Assembly: GCA_013396755.1 (NCBI GenBank)
Contig: VWZF01002544.1
Location: 59,322 to 123,321, forward strand
Source: Sclerurus mexicanus
Lineage: Eukaryota; Chordata; Aves; Passeriformes; Furnariidae
Length of the DNA stretch: 64,000 nt
Direction: 5' to 3'
Part shown: positions 33,601 to 45,600 of the stretch, in pieces
How the letters are laid out: each line of letters begins with the position of its first letter
How positions within the stretch are numbered: the first letter of the stretch is position 1
Notes under the pieces: generated by a model
Seen by the model: the letters and a program-made list of their open reading frames with translations, nothing else
What the model was told of the DNA's origin: nothing
The model's database searches: none
Position numbers and translations under genes: made by a program

Positions 33601-36600
33601 GGGTGAGCACTGAAGGGCTGAAAGCTCTTCTCCAGCCTGGCCAGCTGGTGGGACCCTGGGGGACAAGGGACATGTGGGGTGATGTGGTTGCAGCCAGCAT
33701 GAAGGTGCTGAGTCCTGCTCCAGCACAGAGTTTGGAGAGGGGGTGTCCAGCTTGAGCCAAACAGCTCCACGGGGATGCTTTATCCCCCCACAGATTCCCC
33801 CAGCCCGTGGGACATATCCTGACAGTCCTGTGAGTGCTGTCACCTCTGGTGGTGGGCTTGAGCCCGGTCCCGGTGCCCACCAGGCAGGTGGCACTCTGGG
33901 CTGGGGTGGGTTTTGCCCCCAGTCACCTGCGCTCTGTGGCTTTGCCCCCAAAGGCAAGGCTGCTCCAAGGGGAAGGGACAAGAAAGGGGGACTTGCCTGG
34001 ATCAGGCAGGTTGGATGGGCAGGCGGGGATCTCCTCGTGCCCCCATCCCTCGGAGGCCGCTGGAGCGGGAACGTTCAGGGCAGGCATCTCACAGCTGGGC
34101 TCAGGCCAGCCCTGACCGGCTTCAAGAGGCATTCAAAGGCCCCGAACGCTGTTTGTTATTCACATGCACATTCCTCGCACGCAGCCCCGCAGCAGCCTTG
34201 TTCCCAGGAAGCAGCGGGACACCGGCATCCACGCCACGGGAAAACACCCGCCGGCACGTAGCCGGACACTAATCCCTGTCCTGCGGGGCTGGATGTGATC
34301 CCGAGCCGCGGCATCGGGGCTGGGGCAGGGGGCTGAGTGCGGCTCACGGTGGCCTCTGGGGAGCAGGGACTGGCGGTGAAGGTGTCCGTCGAGAGCTCCG
34401 TCGGGGTTTTTCGGCCGTTCTGGGGCTGAGGAGCCGCTGCTCAACGTGGTGCTTCATTTTCAGCCCCGTGAAGATGCCGTGCTTGGCTCCAGAGCCTCGC
34501 AGGTCTCTCGTGGCAGGTTGGATTGCCGTGGCTGGGAGGGGAGCGGTGTTGTGCAACCACGGCTCCTGGGCGAGGCGCTGGGAGGTGCGGTGGGTGCCCC
34601 GTTGCGGGCACAGACCCCCGGGAGCATCCCCGGGACACCCCCAGGGACACCGCTGGGATGGGGGAATGCCGCAGGGCGCTGGTGAAGGGTGCACCTTGCA
34701 GAGAGCCATGTCCCCGACGGGTGCCCCAGCCCTGAGCTGGCACTGAGGGCGCTTCTGACTCATCCGGAGGCAGAGCCCTGTGTGGCAAAGGCAGGGCGAG
34801 AGAGGATGAACCGGTTCAGGCCTGGCCCCATCTGGTTTCTCCTCCGAGGCTCCGCTGCCTCATCCCTTCCTGCCGCTCAGCCCGTCCTGCCCACCCTTCC
34901 CCACCACGGCTGAGTCAGAGGGCGGGTGAGGGGCCGCTCCGGAGCCCGGGGGAGGCACGATGTGTTCCCTTCCCACCCGTGCTTCTGAGCTGCTTTCTGG
35001 CTGAAAATATTCCCGATGGATTCAGGGAGCCAGGCAGTGACCCTGTCCTGCTGGATCCCTGATGCTGAGCGGTGCAGGCACCAGAGCAGCCTCTGCCCCT
35101 GGCTTGTTCCACACAAGCTCGGTTTAAATCCTGATGGCACCCCGGGATGGTTTGGGGTGGGGTTGTGTGAAGGGTGCATTTTGCTGCAAAGGGGAAACTG
35201 TCCCCAGTTTTGGCTCTCCCCACCACTCCCCCCTGGTCCAGTCTCTCCTGGTCTGTATGAGAGGGAGGACCAGTGCTGGGTCAGCCCCTGGGTTTTGCTG
35301 TCACCAAGGAATAAATCCTTCTTCAGCCCCTTTTGTGCCCCCGTGTCCCCCGGGTGGGGAGCTGGTGCCTGACTCCCCCCAGCCCTGGCCAGTGCTGGAA
35401 ACCCCCTCCCGGAGGGGTGCTCAGCTGGGCTGAGTCAGGCCCATATGAAGGAGTTTATGTTTCTGGGTGGAAATGAGCTCATATTCGAATTCCCGAAACC
35501 CTAAACTGCGGGCAGGGCCTTAACCCTTTGGGTGCACCCGTTGGCTCTGCATGGTGCTTGTGCCCCATTGAAGATGGCACCTCTGTCACTGTCCCCTCTC
35601 CTGGCTGTCACTGTGCTGCTGGTGCTCAGCCTGCCCAGAGCCATCTCCTGCTGTCACTGTCAATCCCAAACTCCTGCTGGGATGGGCCAGCGCTGCACTG
35701 GGGTGAGCTGGGACCTGTATCCGTGGGTCCTCCTGTCCAGGCACTGCTCAGGGCTCATGGGGTGCTGCTGGTTATTGAGGTCTGGCTCAGCACCCCATCC
35801 CTGGTCAGCTGGGCAGTGCATCCATGGCATCCTGTGCACCTCATCCATGTTCCTGCCATGCTGGGGATGCCCAGACACACTCTCTGCATAATGCCAGGAT
35901 TTGGGGCACAGGAGGGTGCCCAGGGGACAGCGGGCACACCCCCTGAGTGTGCTTGGACCAGACAGTGGAGGGGGATGGCTGGAGCAGCCTTGCTGAGACG
36001 GATGACCTGGGACAACCGAGGGCATCAGCCTCCCTGCAGTGGCCTTGTCCTTGGTTTCCCTTGCTGGAAGAGCCACCTGGGCCACCACTGTTCCTGTGAG
36101 TGCCATTGTGTGCCAGCCTGTGGTGGTTGCCCCTATCAGTGCCACTGGGTCTGAGGCTGCTGGGAGCCTACAGTGTCCCCCAGCAAACCATCCCTGCTCA
36201 TTAATCATTTACTGTCTAAATTAGTGATTAACACCTTCCCCTTGGCAAGCTGAGCTGGGCCAGCACAAGCTTCCCACGGATCCCCTGCCACTGGGATGTC
36301 CCACCATGTCAACAGGCCACCACAGATGGGCCATCACCGGGACAGGGACCCCCAGCAAAGGGACATGATGATGTGGCCCCCCCAGTGTCTGCTCCTTCAT
36401 TGCCCTGCAAGCACATTCCTGCCATCACCCCCTCCCTGACCTGCTGGGGGGACATGGGACACTGCATGGGGTCAGGGGGAGCTGGGCTGAGTCAGGCTGG
36501 CCCAGGGAGCCAGGAGAGGAGCCAGGCCAGGAAAGGAGCCAGGCCAGGGCTCATCAGAAGCGCAGGGGCCATGGCTCTGCCAATCTGGGGGTTCTGCTTC

Positions 36601-39600
36601 AGTGAGCTGTTCTGTCCTTTTTGTTTGTCTAATTTTTTTTCTGAACCAGAAGGAAAATTCCCTGCCTGAGGTGAGGCATCCCTGCAGCCTCCATGGGAGC
36701 CTGCTCCTACTCCCACTCACTCTGCTCCTGGTCTAGTGGAAGGTGTCCCTGCCCACGGCAGGAGGGTGGAAGATGAGCTTTTTGGTGCCTTCCAACCCAA
36801 ACTCTTCTGTGATTCCACGATTCCATGATGCTCCATCAACCCAGGGGGCTTCTGGAGAGGGCTGGGATTCCAATAACATCTCACCCCCTGGACAGATATA
36901 AAGGGCAGCGGACACATGAGGGCTGTGTGTGCCAAACGGGATGTGGGCTGGAGGGAGGATGCAGATGAGTATTCCCACTGGGATTTGTCAGCTGCTGGCC
37001 TTCAGCCTCTCCTGGGTGTGAACAGATGTGTGTGGGTGGGCATGGGGGGGATGTTTGTCTGTTTGTTCCTGTGTATGAGTGTGCATTGGTGCACATGTGT
37101 GTGCCTGTGTGTGCATGAGGCAGTGTGTGCATTTTGGAGAAGAGAAGGTTATGTGGAGACCTCTCAGCACCTTCCAGTGTCTGAAGGGACTATGGGGAAG
37201 CTGGAGAAGGACTCTGCATCAGGAACTGGAGTGACAGGACAAGGGGGAATGACTTCAAACTGACAGAGGAGAGATTTAGGTTGGATATCAGAAAGAAATT
37301 CTTCCCTGTGAGGGTGATGGGTACAGGCTGCCCAGAGAAGCTGTGGCTGCCCCATCCCTAGGAGTGTCCAAGGCCAGGCTGGACAGGACTTGGAGCAACC
37401 TGGGCTAGTGGAAGGTGTCCCTGTCCATGGCAGGAGGTTGGAATGGTTTAAGGTCCTTTCCAACACAAACCATTCTGTGATTCTCTGTGTGGGGCTGTTG
37501 ATGATGCTGGAGATGCTTCCAAGGGCAGGACACAGCCAGTCCAGGCTGTTGGACCAGCTCAGGCAGTTTGCTGTGGCCTCTGGAATCCTGAGGGCAAGAT
37601 CCACCTCCCGCCCTGGCTCGGAGGGACCAACACTGGACCAGGGCTGCTCTGGCCGGGCCGTGACCTCTCAGCACACGAGGGCTGCACGTGCCCTTGGGGT
37701 TCCTGCTGCCCCAGGGCTGTGCCATGGCTGTGGATCTGCCTTGGGCTCGGTGACAGCGGCAGTGGCACGACCGGTTGGGGGGGTGGGCAGGAGCAGAGCC
37801 TCCTCTCCTGGCTGGTTTCACCCAGACGAGCCTCAGGGACTCATCTTGGACGAGGACAAACCTGTACTGCCTGCCCTGTCCCTGTGTGGGGTGTCCTCAC
37901 AGGGCTGCCTGCCCTGCTGTGCCCGCAGCACAGGCTGGTGGGTGATGCCAGGAGGGTGTGGGAGTCCCTGGGGATCTGGCAGGGGAGCTGCAGCATGGCT
38001 GGGGGCTGGTGTGGTGTGGCTCAACCCTATCCTTGCTCCCACCATCCTGCCTGGCCTTGTGTCCAGCCCGGCTTTGCCTTTCTCTGCCCGCCCCAGCTCT
38101 GGAGCCCCTTTATCTCTGCCTGCAGCCACCACGTGCAGCTTAGTCATGGGGACACTGTGGAGGCAGGAGGGGAGCCCGGGGGCTGAGGACAGAGGAGTTC
38201 TGTGCCCAGAGGTGCTGGCAGGGGGGATCCTGCTGAGGCAGGCGTTACTTCCTTGGCACCCCACAAAGCCACTGTTTTCTCCCTGCCTTTGCCAGGAACC
38301 AGAGGGATGTGCTGGAACCTGTGCCAGCCCAGCCTGTGCCAGCCCAGCCACCCTGGCTGCTCGGGGACCGGTGCCTCTTTCATGGCTGGGTGTGACAGGG
38401 GCTGGGGTGGTGGCAGTGGGAGGGGGGTGTGTGCTGGAGCACAGCGGTCCCAGAGCAAACACCAGCATTGGGAAAGCGCTGTCAGTGGGTGGCTGGGGAC
38501 AGCTGTCCCTGGCAGGTCCCTGCGTGTGCTGCCACCTGCCAACGCACTTTGCTGTGGGTGTCTGAGCCTGCACCCAGGATAGGGTGGCTGGGTGGCAGCC
38601 AAACCCCTTCCCTTCATAGCCATGACAGAGGGGTTCAGGTGAGGGTACAAGGGACACAGCTCCCTGAACTGTCACCTGTCCCCAGACCTCTCCAGCTCTT
38701 GGTGGGATGTGCAGACAAAGCTACTCGTGGGTGGCTTTGGTTGTGGAGCTGGAGAGGGGAATGCTCTCCATAGCACTCAGTGCTCAGCTCTGTGAGCAGA
38801 GGATGCTCCCCATAGTTCCCAGCACTGCTGGGAGGCTTTACCCACCCTGGTGAAGGAGCCAGTGGGTGGCTGAGCTGGTTCCCACGTGGGCACATCAGCC
38901 CCACACAGGGTGTTCTGGATCTGGGGTGTTGGGGCACCCACTGGCATCATCAGCATGGGCTCCCCATCCCCTGCTCAAGCAGAGCCTGGCTGTACCACCA
39001 CTAGCAGCCCACCCCTTGCCACCTTGTCACCTTGTGTCCCCTCCTCCCGATACCCCATGGGTCTCTGTCCCTCTTGCTTCCCCTGGGGTGCCACCAGGGC
39101 TCGTGGTCTGAGACGATCAGTAGCCCCCAGCATCCCCTCCACAGGCTGCAGGGGTTTGCTGAGCCTGGGGAGGTTTAGTCACCTCGGATATTTGACTGCA
39201 AGTCTTGTTTCAGCCTCTGCAAATAATTGACTTTTGCTTTTCCATTTACTTAAAACCTCCTAATTGGCCCCGCCGTTAATCAGGGAAGAATGAGTGACTA
39301 AGCCGTCCCGCCTGCCGGGGGACCGGGGGCTCGTTTTTTCCCATGAACTGAAAGGAAATGAAACCTCAAAATGTCCTTTTAAATCTCAGCTGTCTGCATG
39401 GCTGCCCGGATCCGCGGCCAAGATCGCACAGCCTGGGAGACGGGAATTGCAACAGAGGTGCTGCTCGGCCGCCAGCGCGGCGTGGCTGCCTAAATCAGGG
39501 CTGAGGAATTCCTCTGGCGGGATGAGCCGGCCTTCGTTCTTTGCTCCGAAGAAGTTTGTTAAATTTAAAGTGGTTTTCACCCCTGGCACAGCACGGTGCT

Positions 39601-42600
39601 GCTCTAGTCGCTCCCGGTGCTGGCGTTGCTGGCGTCTCATCGGAGATGGGTTTATCTCCCCCCGGCCGCTCTCCCGGGGCAGCGTTTTCCTCTGGAGCTG
39701 CTCATCCCATAGGGATTTGCAGCACCCTGAAGCAAGCTGCTCCTTGTGCTGCCTCGACTGCCAAGCACAGCTCTGGGGCGGCTGCTGACGGAGATTTTGG
39801 CTCCTGCCAAGCTGTGCCGAGCCGGCGCAGGGGGCTGTTTTGTCTGGGTTCGTGCCCCCAGGATCGTGCTGGCTCCAGCACTGGGATGCAGAGCCAGCAT
39901 CCTTCCTCCCATTGCCAGTCCTCTGGCAGAGCCCAAGCTGTCAGAAATAGTTGGAGGCAACTCAAATTCTTGCTTTTTTGCAGGCTCTGGGGCAAAGTTG
40001 AGAGGGAAATTCGAAGTCGAGGCGCCGTGTGCCAAAGGCAGCTCTGGGGGAGTTTCTTCCCCAGTTCTGGGGTGCTTCATGCCGGGGTTTTGGTGTGGGG
40101 TCTGGAGCTGGAGGGGAGAGGGTGCTGGGTGGGTCAGGGTGCCGATGGGGTGCTGGCAAAGGTTGGGGGGCCAGCCCCACTCCCCTGCTGTGGTTGATGC
40201 CCCAGAAGGCACAAGGGGTTCCTGTGAGTGCCACCCTGGGGCTGGGAAAGCCCCGTCCCTGCTGCTGGGTGGGGTGGGTTTGCAAAGTCCCCCCACCCTG
40301 TGCATTGAGGGGTGGGGGCCTGCCTGTGGGATGGGGGGATTTCTTTCAGTGGGGGGTGCAGGGGGTTATCTGACACATCAGGCTCTCCCAGCACCTTGGG
40401 CTCATCCCAGACTGGAGTTTGGGGTCCTGGTGGGGTCCCTGCCTCACCCAGGGGTGCCATGGGGAGCATGGAGGGAGGGCTGTCCTTTCCTCTCTGAGTC
40501 TCCCCAGTGCATCACCAGTTGCAGGGCCTGGAGCCCTTTTGGGGGCACAGCGGGGTCAGAGGAGAGGTGGTGATGTTTGCGGATGGGGAATATGGAGAGT
40601 TTCCCCCAGTCTCAGCAGGCTGAGGTGGTCAGAGCAGGGCTGGGAGCTGCACAAGGCACAGGAAGCCATCAGCAAGTGCCGGAATCGGCTTCACGTCAGG
40701 AATTTCCTGCTGGGGAGAGGAATCCTTGAAATTAATGTGAAAGGCAAAAAAAAGAGATCATCCTGACCCCACATCAGTCCCTGGGGTGGATGGGGAGGGC
40801 AGAAAGCAGCAAGTTCTGCTGCGGTCCCTGTACCAAAGTGTGCTCTGGCAGCAGGAGGGCAACAGGAGGTGGGTGTGGAGGGTGGGGGAAGGTGTCTGAG
40901 AGGCTGCTGGGGGGGTTTGCAGCAAGGAGAGCCCTGGATCCAGCGTGTTCCTAACGTGGTTCCCCTCTCCCATTGCAGAGAAGACGGGGAAGGTGCTGGG
41001 GGAGTTCTGCCGGTGCTACAAGGAGCAGTACGGGGTCGCTCTGTTCAACAGCGTCCGCTACGAGATCGAGGGCAACGGGGGCCCACAGGCACAGCTGCTG
41101 CACCGCAAGGTAAGAGCCTGGGCTCTTGTCCTCCCCAAAGCCCAAGCATGGTCCTTCTCCCTGTTCCACCCTGCCAGGTGGAATGTAGCCCATGCCACTG
41201 GTCCAGCCCATCCCTGGGGCGTTGTGAAGCACACGGGGCTCCCTGGGGTGGTTTTCTTTCCCACCCCATGGAATGAGCAGAGGCAGCAAGCGGGCACAAG
41301 GCTGGCTCTGGGCTGCAGCCCCCTGGATGGCTGAGCTCGATGCCAGGGACCTCCTGGTGCCCAGTGAAACCCTGAGCAGATGTGCCAGGCTGTTGTTCTC
41401 CTGCTCCTGGGTGCGAGTGATGCTCTAGCCCAGGCGAATTCCCAGGGAGGAGTAGGAAACACCTGGCAGATGTCCCTGACCCTGTGTGGGAAGCAGAGCT
41501 GGCTCCAGGTCTGATCTCCAGCAGCCACACCTCTCTTGCCTCGCTAAAAGTCTTCCTTAGAGGTGGGGCTTGTGGATCTGGCACCTGGGGAGGGATCCTG
41601 CCCTTCTCTCCCACCTCCAAAGGCAGATGACACGGGCAGGGGATGCTCATGACACAGGGCTTGAGGTCCTCCCTGGACCCACTGTCCCATGGGTGCTCCT
41701 TGGAAACAGGAGGAGACATGATTGCACATGGAGTCAGGCTTGTGCTCTTGTCTGGGGCTCAAGGGGGTGGTTTGTTATGAAATCTAAAAAATGTCTCTGT
41801 GAGGTCAGACTCAAGCCCTAAGTGCTCACAGCAGTGTGTACCTGACCCACCCATGAAGGTGACACCTTGCCCAGGCACCTGGATGTGCCCCATCTCCTCT
41901 GGGAGCTGCCTGGGTGCTGGGTGTGTTAGGAAAAATAAAGGAGCGGAGGCTCCTGGGGAAGAGCTGGGTGCCAGAAGTCCTCAGCAGTGTGTCCTTTGGG
42001 TTCCTTGGAATTTAGCAGATGCCTTCAGCCTCCCCTCTCCAGGATTTACCTCTATCCCAGGTTTGTTGCTTCATTATAAAGCTCCAGCAAGCAGCCCAGG
42101 AATGCCTGAGGAACAGCAGCTAGGTCAGGAGGTCAGGGACACCGTGCAAGTCTTGGAAAACATCGGTGTATAAATAGGACATTCCTCTTGCTCAGTGTCC
42201 TGTCTGCTGCCCATCCCCTCCCAGGATCCCAGCAGTGCCACTGGGATGTCCCAGTGCTCCAGACACCATGGGGATCTGTCTGTGGGGTGGCTCTGCAAGG
42301 AGCTGGGTGATCATCTCCTCCATATGGACTCTCTGCTCCCCAAACATGCCCAAAAAGCTGTGGATGTCAAGAAGATGGAGGATGGCATCCTGCCTATCCT
42401 CAGGCAGGTCCAGCTGGGATGTGGCACTTGGGATTTTTAAATTTTGGTTATTTATTACCCATTTTTTGTGATCTCTTTGGGGATGTGCTCAGGGGCTGGT
42501 GGCCCTCCTGGGCAGAGGGGCACAGCAGGGCTGGGGTTGGAAGAATGATTCAGTCATCTGAAACACCAGCAAGATACAACAGCAATGAGAATATGGAATA

Positions 42601-45600
42601 AATATCTCTACCTTTGGTCTCTCCAACAACCCAACATGTCCCCATCCAGAGCCCCTGGAAAACCATCTCTGACACTCTGCTCCCATGTCAGCCCCAAGGC
42701 TCCCTGGCCCCTTCCCTGCCCATCCCCACAGTTTGGCACATACCTGCCTGTCCCAAATATTTGCTGGAGTTGGGAGGTGCCACCTCAGTGGCTCCCTGGG
42801 GCGAGGAGGGTGTGTGAGGAGGGGACAGCTGTGCTGGGGCTCCCAGGGTGCTGGTGGCCCTGAGCAGCCACTCCCTGACTGAGGGTCCCATGTCAGGGCT
42901 CAGCCTGGATTTTGCTCCAGCAGCGGCTGGTCTGGCTGCCTTAACCTGCCTTGGGCAGTGGTTTATGAGGGTTCATTTTCCTTGGATCAGCCACCCTGAG
43001 GAGATGCTGATGGGGATTCCCAGAGCTGGCACCTCCTTTATGTCCCCATCCTGCTGGTGGCCTTAGGGCTCAGACAGTTATCCCTCCTGCAGTCCCCCAC
43101 TCCTGCAGGGCTTAATTTGGGTTTTCTTCTCCCTCTTCCAAGGGCTTTGGAAAGCCCTAAGGAGCAGTGAAGTGATGTCAGCCAAGCTGCTGTCAGACCT
43201 CCCCCAGCCCAAGGGGGTGTATGGTCAGGGAAGAGTGTTGGGCTTGGGGAAGGCAGTGAGGTTCCTGTGAGCCAGCACATGGAGAGCACGGAGAGAAGTG
43301 GGAAAAGTTCCTCTGGAAGGATCCTGATTCTGTGTCATGGTCTCTCCTGATGGCCACCGTGGTGGATGGTGGGTGGCCACGGCAGCAGAGGTGGCCGCCG
43401 CACACTCGAGCCCGCACGAGAGCTCTCGGCTCTTGTTTATGTTCCTGGGATCATAAAAATTCCTGGGACAGATTCTTGGCTCGCTCAGCCAGCCTGTGTT
43501 TGGGATGGCGTAAACGCTGCCGGCGTGTCGGCCAAAAGGTGCTGGAGAGCCTGCGAGGGGCTGCCCAGGGAGGGTGGGGGGCGTGGGATGTCCTTGGCCT
43601 GTTCCCGTCATAGGATCATATCACAGAATAATGGAATGGTTTGCATTGGAAGGGGTCTCGAAGATCATCCAGTTCCACCCCCTGCCATGGGCAGGGACAC
43701 CTTCCACCAGCCCAGGTTGCTCCAAGCCCCGTCCAACCTGGCTTTGGACACTTGCAGGGATCCAGGGCCAGCCACAGCTTCTCTGGGCACCCTGTGCCAG
43801 GGCCTGCCCACCCTCAAAGCCAAGAATTCCAATCTAAATGTCTCCTCATTTAGAGGAGTTGTTGCTGGTCCTCCATGAAGTCCAATGCATCTAATCATCA
43901 TCTGATGCTGAGCCCTTTGGGGGCGGTTCTTGCTTTTCCTCTTCCCTCTCCCATGTGGAGACCCAGCTGAGCACAGCTTGGTTCCTGCCATCTGCAGTTG
44001 CCTCTGACCCACACCCTGGCAGAACCTTCTGGCTGATGGCCACTGCCAGCAGTGCCACACATCCTCATCTCTGCCCCAGCCAGGGAAATTGCAGTAGCTG
44101 GGGCTGGAAATTGCTGCTGGAGGGCTCTTCTCCAGCTTGCACTTGGCCAAGTGAACTCAGGTCGCTCAGCTGAGCTTGGTGTGTCTGTCAGGATGGAGAT
44201 GCTGGGGAAGAGGTGAGACCACAGCGTGGTGAACACCATCAGGTGTGACTTCAGTGCTGTATGAGCAGCTCCTCCGGGGTTTTCTAGGGCTCTGCATGTG
44301 GTGGCTCTCAAAGGTGTGACCCAGAAACACCTGTCAAGGCACTAAAATTTGCAATGCAGTGGGAGATAATCCAGTGGTGAACGTGGAGACCCTCAGCATA
44401 GCCCTAGTGCAGAAACACCCACCCAAACCACCCGAAAAGGACCTGGCTGGGCTCCCCAAGGCAGAGGTGCCCCTCACTGACCCCCGTGTGCTTCCCACCT
44501 TTCCCCCAGCTCCCACTGGAGGACCATGTCATCTACTCAGGCAACATCTTCCAGTACATCGAGGAGAACAAGAAGTGGAGGAACCGCTTCTGCGTGGTCC
44601 CGCACAACTACGGCTTGGTCCTCTATGAGAACAAACTGGTGAGGAGAGCCCCTCTTTTGCCCACCTCCAGTGGGGACAGCTCCAAAGGGGACACCCCATC
44701 ACCGTGGCATGGCCATGCTTCCCATCTTCCATGACCATCTTTTCCTGCCCAGGCCTATGAGCGGGAGCTGCCACCCCGTGTGCTGGTCAACAGCGCCGGC
44801 TACAAGATCCTCACCTCCGTGGACCAGTACCTGGAGCTGGTGAACAACAGCCTGCCTGGTGAGCCCCCTGCACTCCCTGGTGCTGCTGGGCATCCCTTGG
44901 GCACCCTTGGGAAGGGGTGGTTTTGGGGTGTGTGATTGCTGAAGAGATTCAGATAAGGGTGACTTCGGAGTGTGGCAACCCCTGAGGACCTTTTGGAGAG
45001 GGTGGTTTTGGGGTGTAGCATGCTTGAAGATCTTCAGGAAGTGGGCATGGGTTTGGGATGTAGCATCCATGGGGACCTTCTGGAAATGGTGATTTTGGGG
45101 TGGCGCGTTCTTGGGCACTTTTGGGAAGGGGTAATTTTGGGGTGTGGGACTGCAGGGAAGGAGAAAACTCCATTCCCACTGGTGGGATGTGAAGACTCTG
45201 CTGCTCAGGTCCTGCCACAGCCACCAGGAAAGGAAAGAAAAAGTGTTTGTGGCTCCATGAGAACCCCATGATTTGGATGATTTTGAATTTAACTTTTCAA
45301 TTTTCACTTCCGATTTCCTTTCTGGAAGAATAAGGTTCTTTTCCTACTTTTTTTTCCCCCATATTTTTGGGACAACTCACAGGGAAGGAGCTGGGGAATC
45401 TTGTGTGCAGGGACTGAAGCTGGGGGAGACGGACACCACCAACCCTGTGGCTCCTCCATCCCTGTCCTGCTCCTCAAAGCATCCTCCTCTCTCTGCAGGT
45501 GTGACACCCAAATCGGGGCACTCCCCCATCCTGAAGTGCCCCACGGATTTCCCCCTCATCCTCTGGCACCCCTATGCCAGGCACTACTATTTCTGTGTGA

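Larger units (their letters stand above)
27394..40978 (+). other. NIBAN2: NIBAN2 intron 1
   Basis: 13.6 kb with no exon that I can support. Contents: a GC-rich first kilobase, four consensus AP-1 sites between 34756 and 36494, two CR1 fragments near 36.7-37.5 kb, a TGTG-rich tract near 37040-37130, and an AT-rich then GC-rich block at 39190-39620 that looks unlike its surroundings. Confidence 0.7.

Noticed and set aside
35532..35891. ORF with a signal-peptide-like start in NIBAN2 intron 1
   Set aside because: A hydrophobic Leu/Val run only; no family match, no splice context, and overlapping open frames of similar size.
37390..38565. 391-aa plus-strand ORF starting inside a CR1 fragment
   Set aside because: GC-rich chance ORF; the start is CR1 DNA, and there is no domain and no exon signals.
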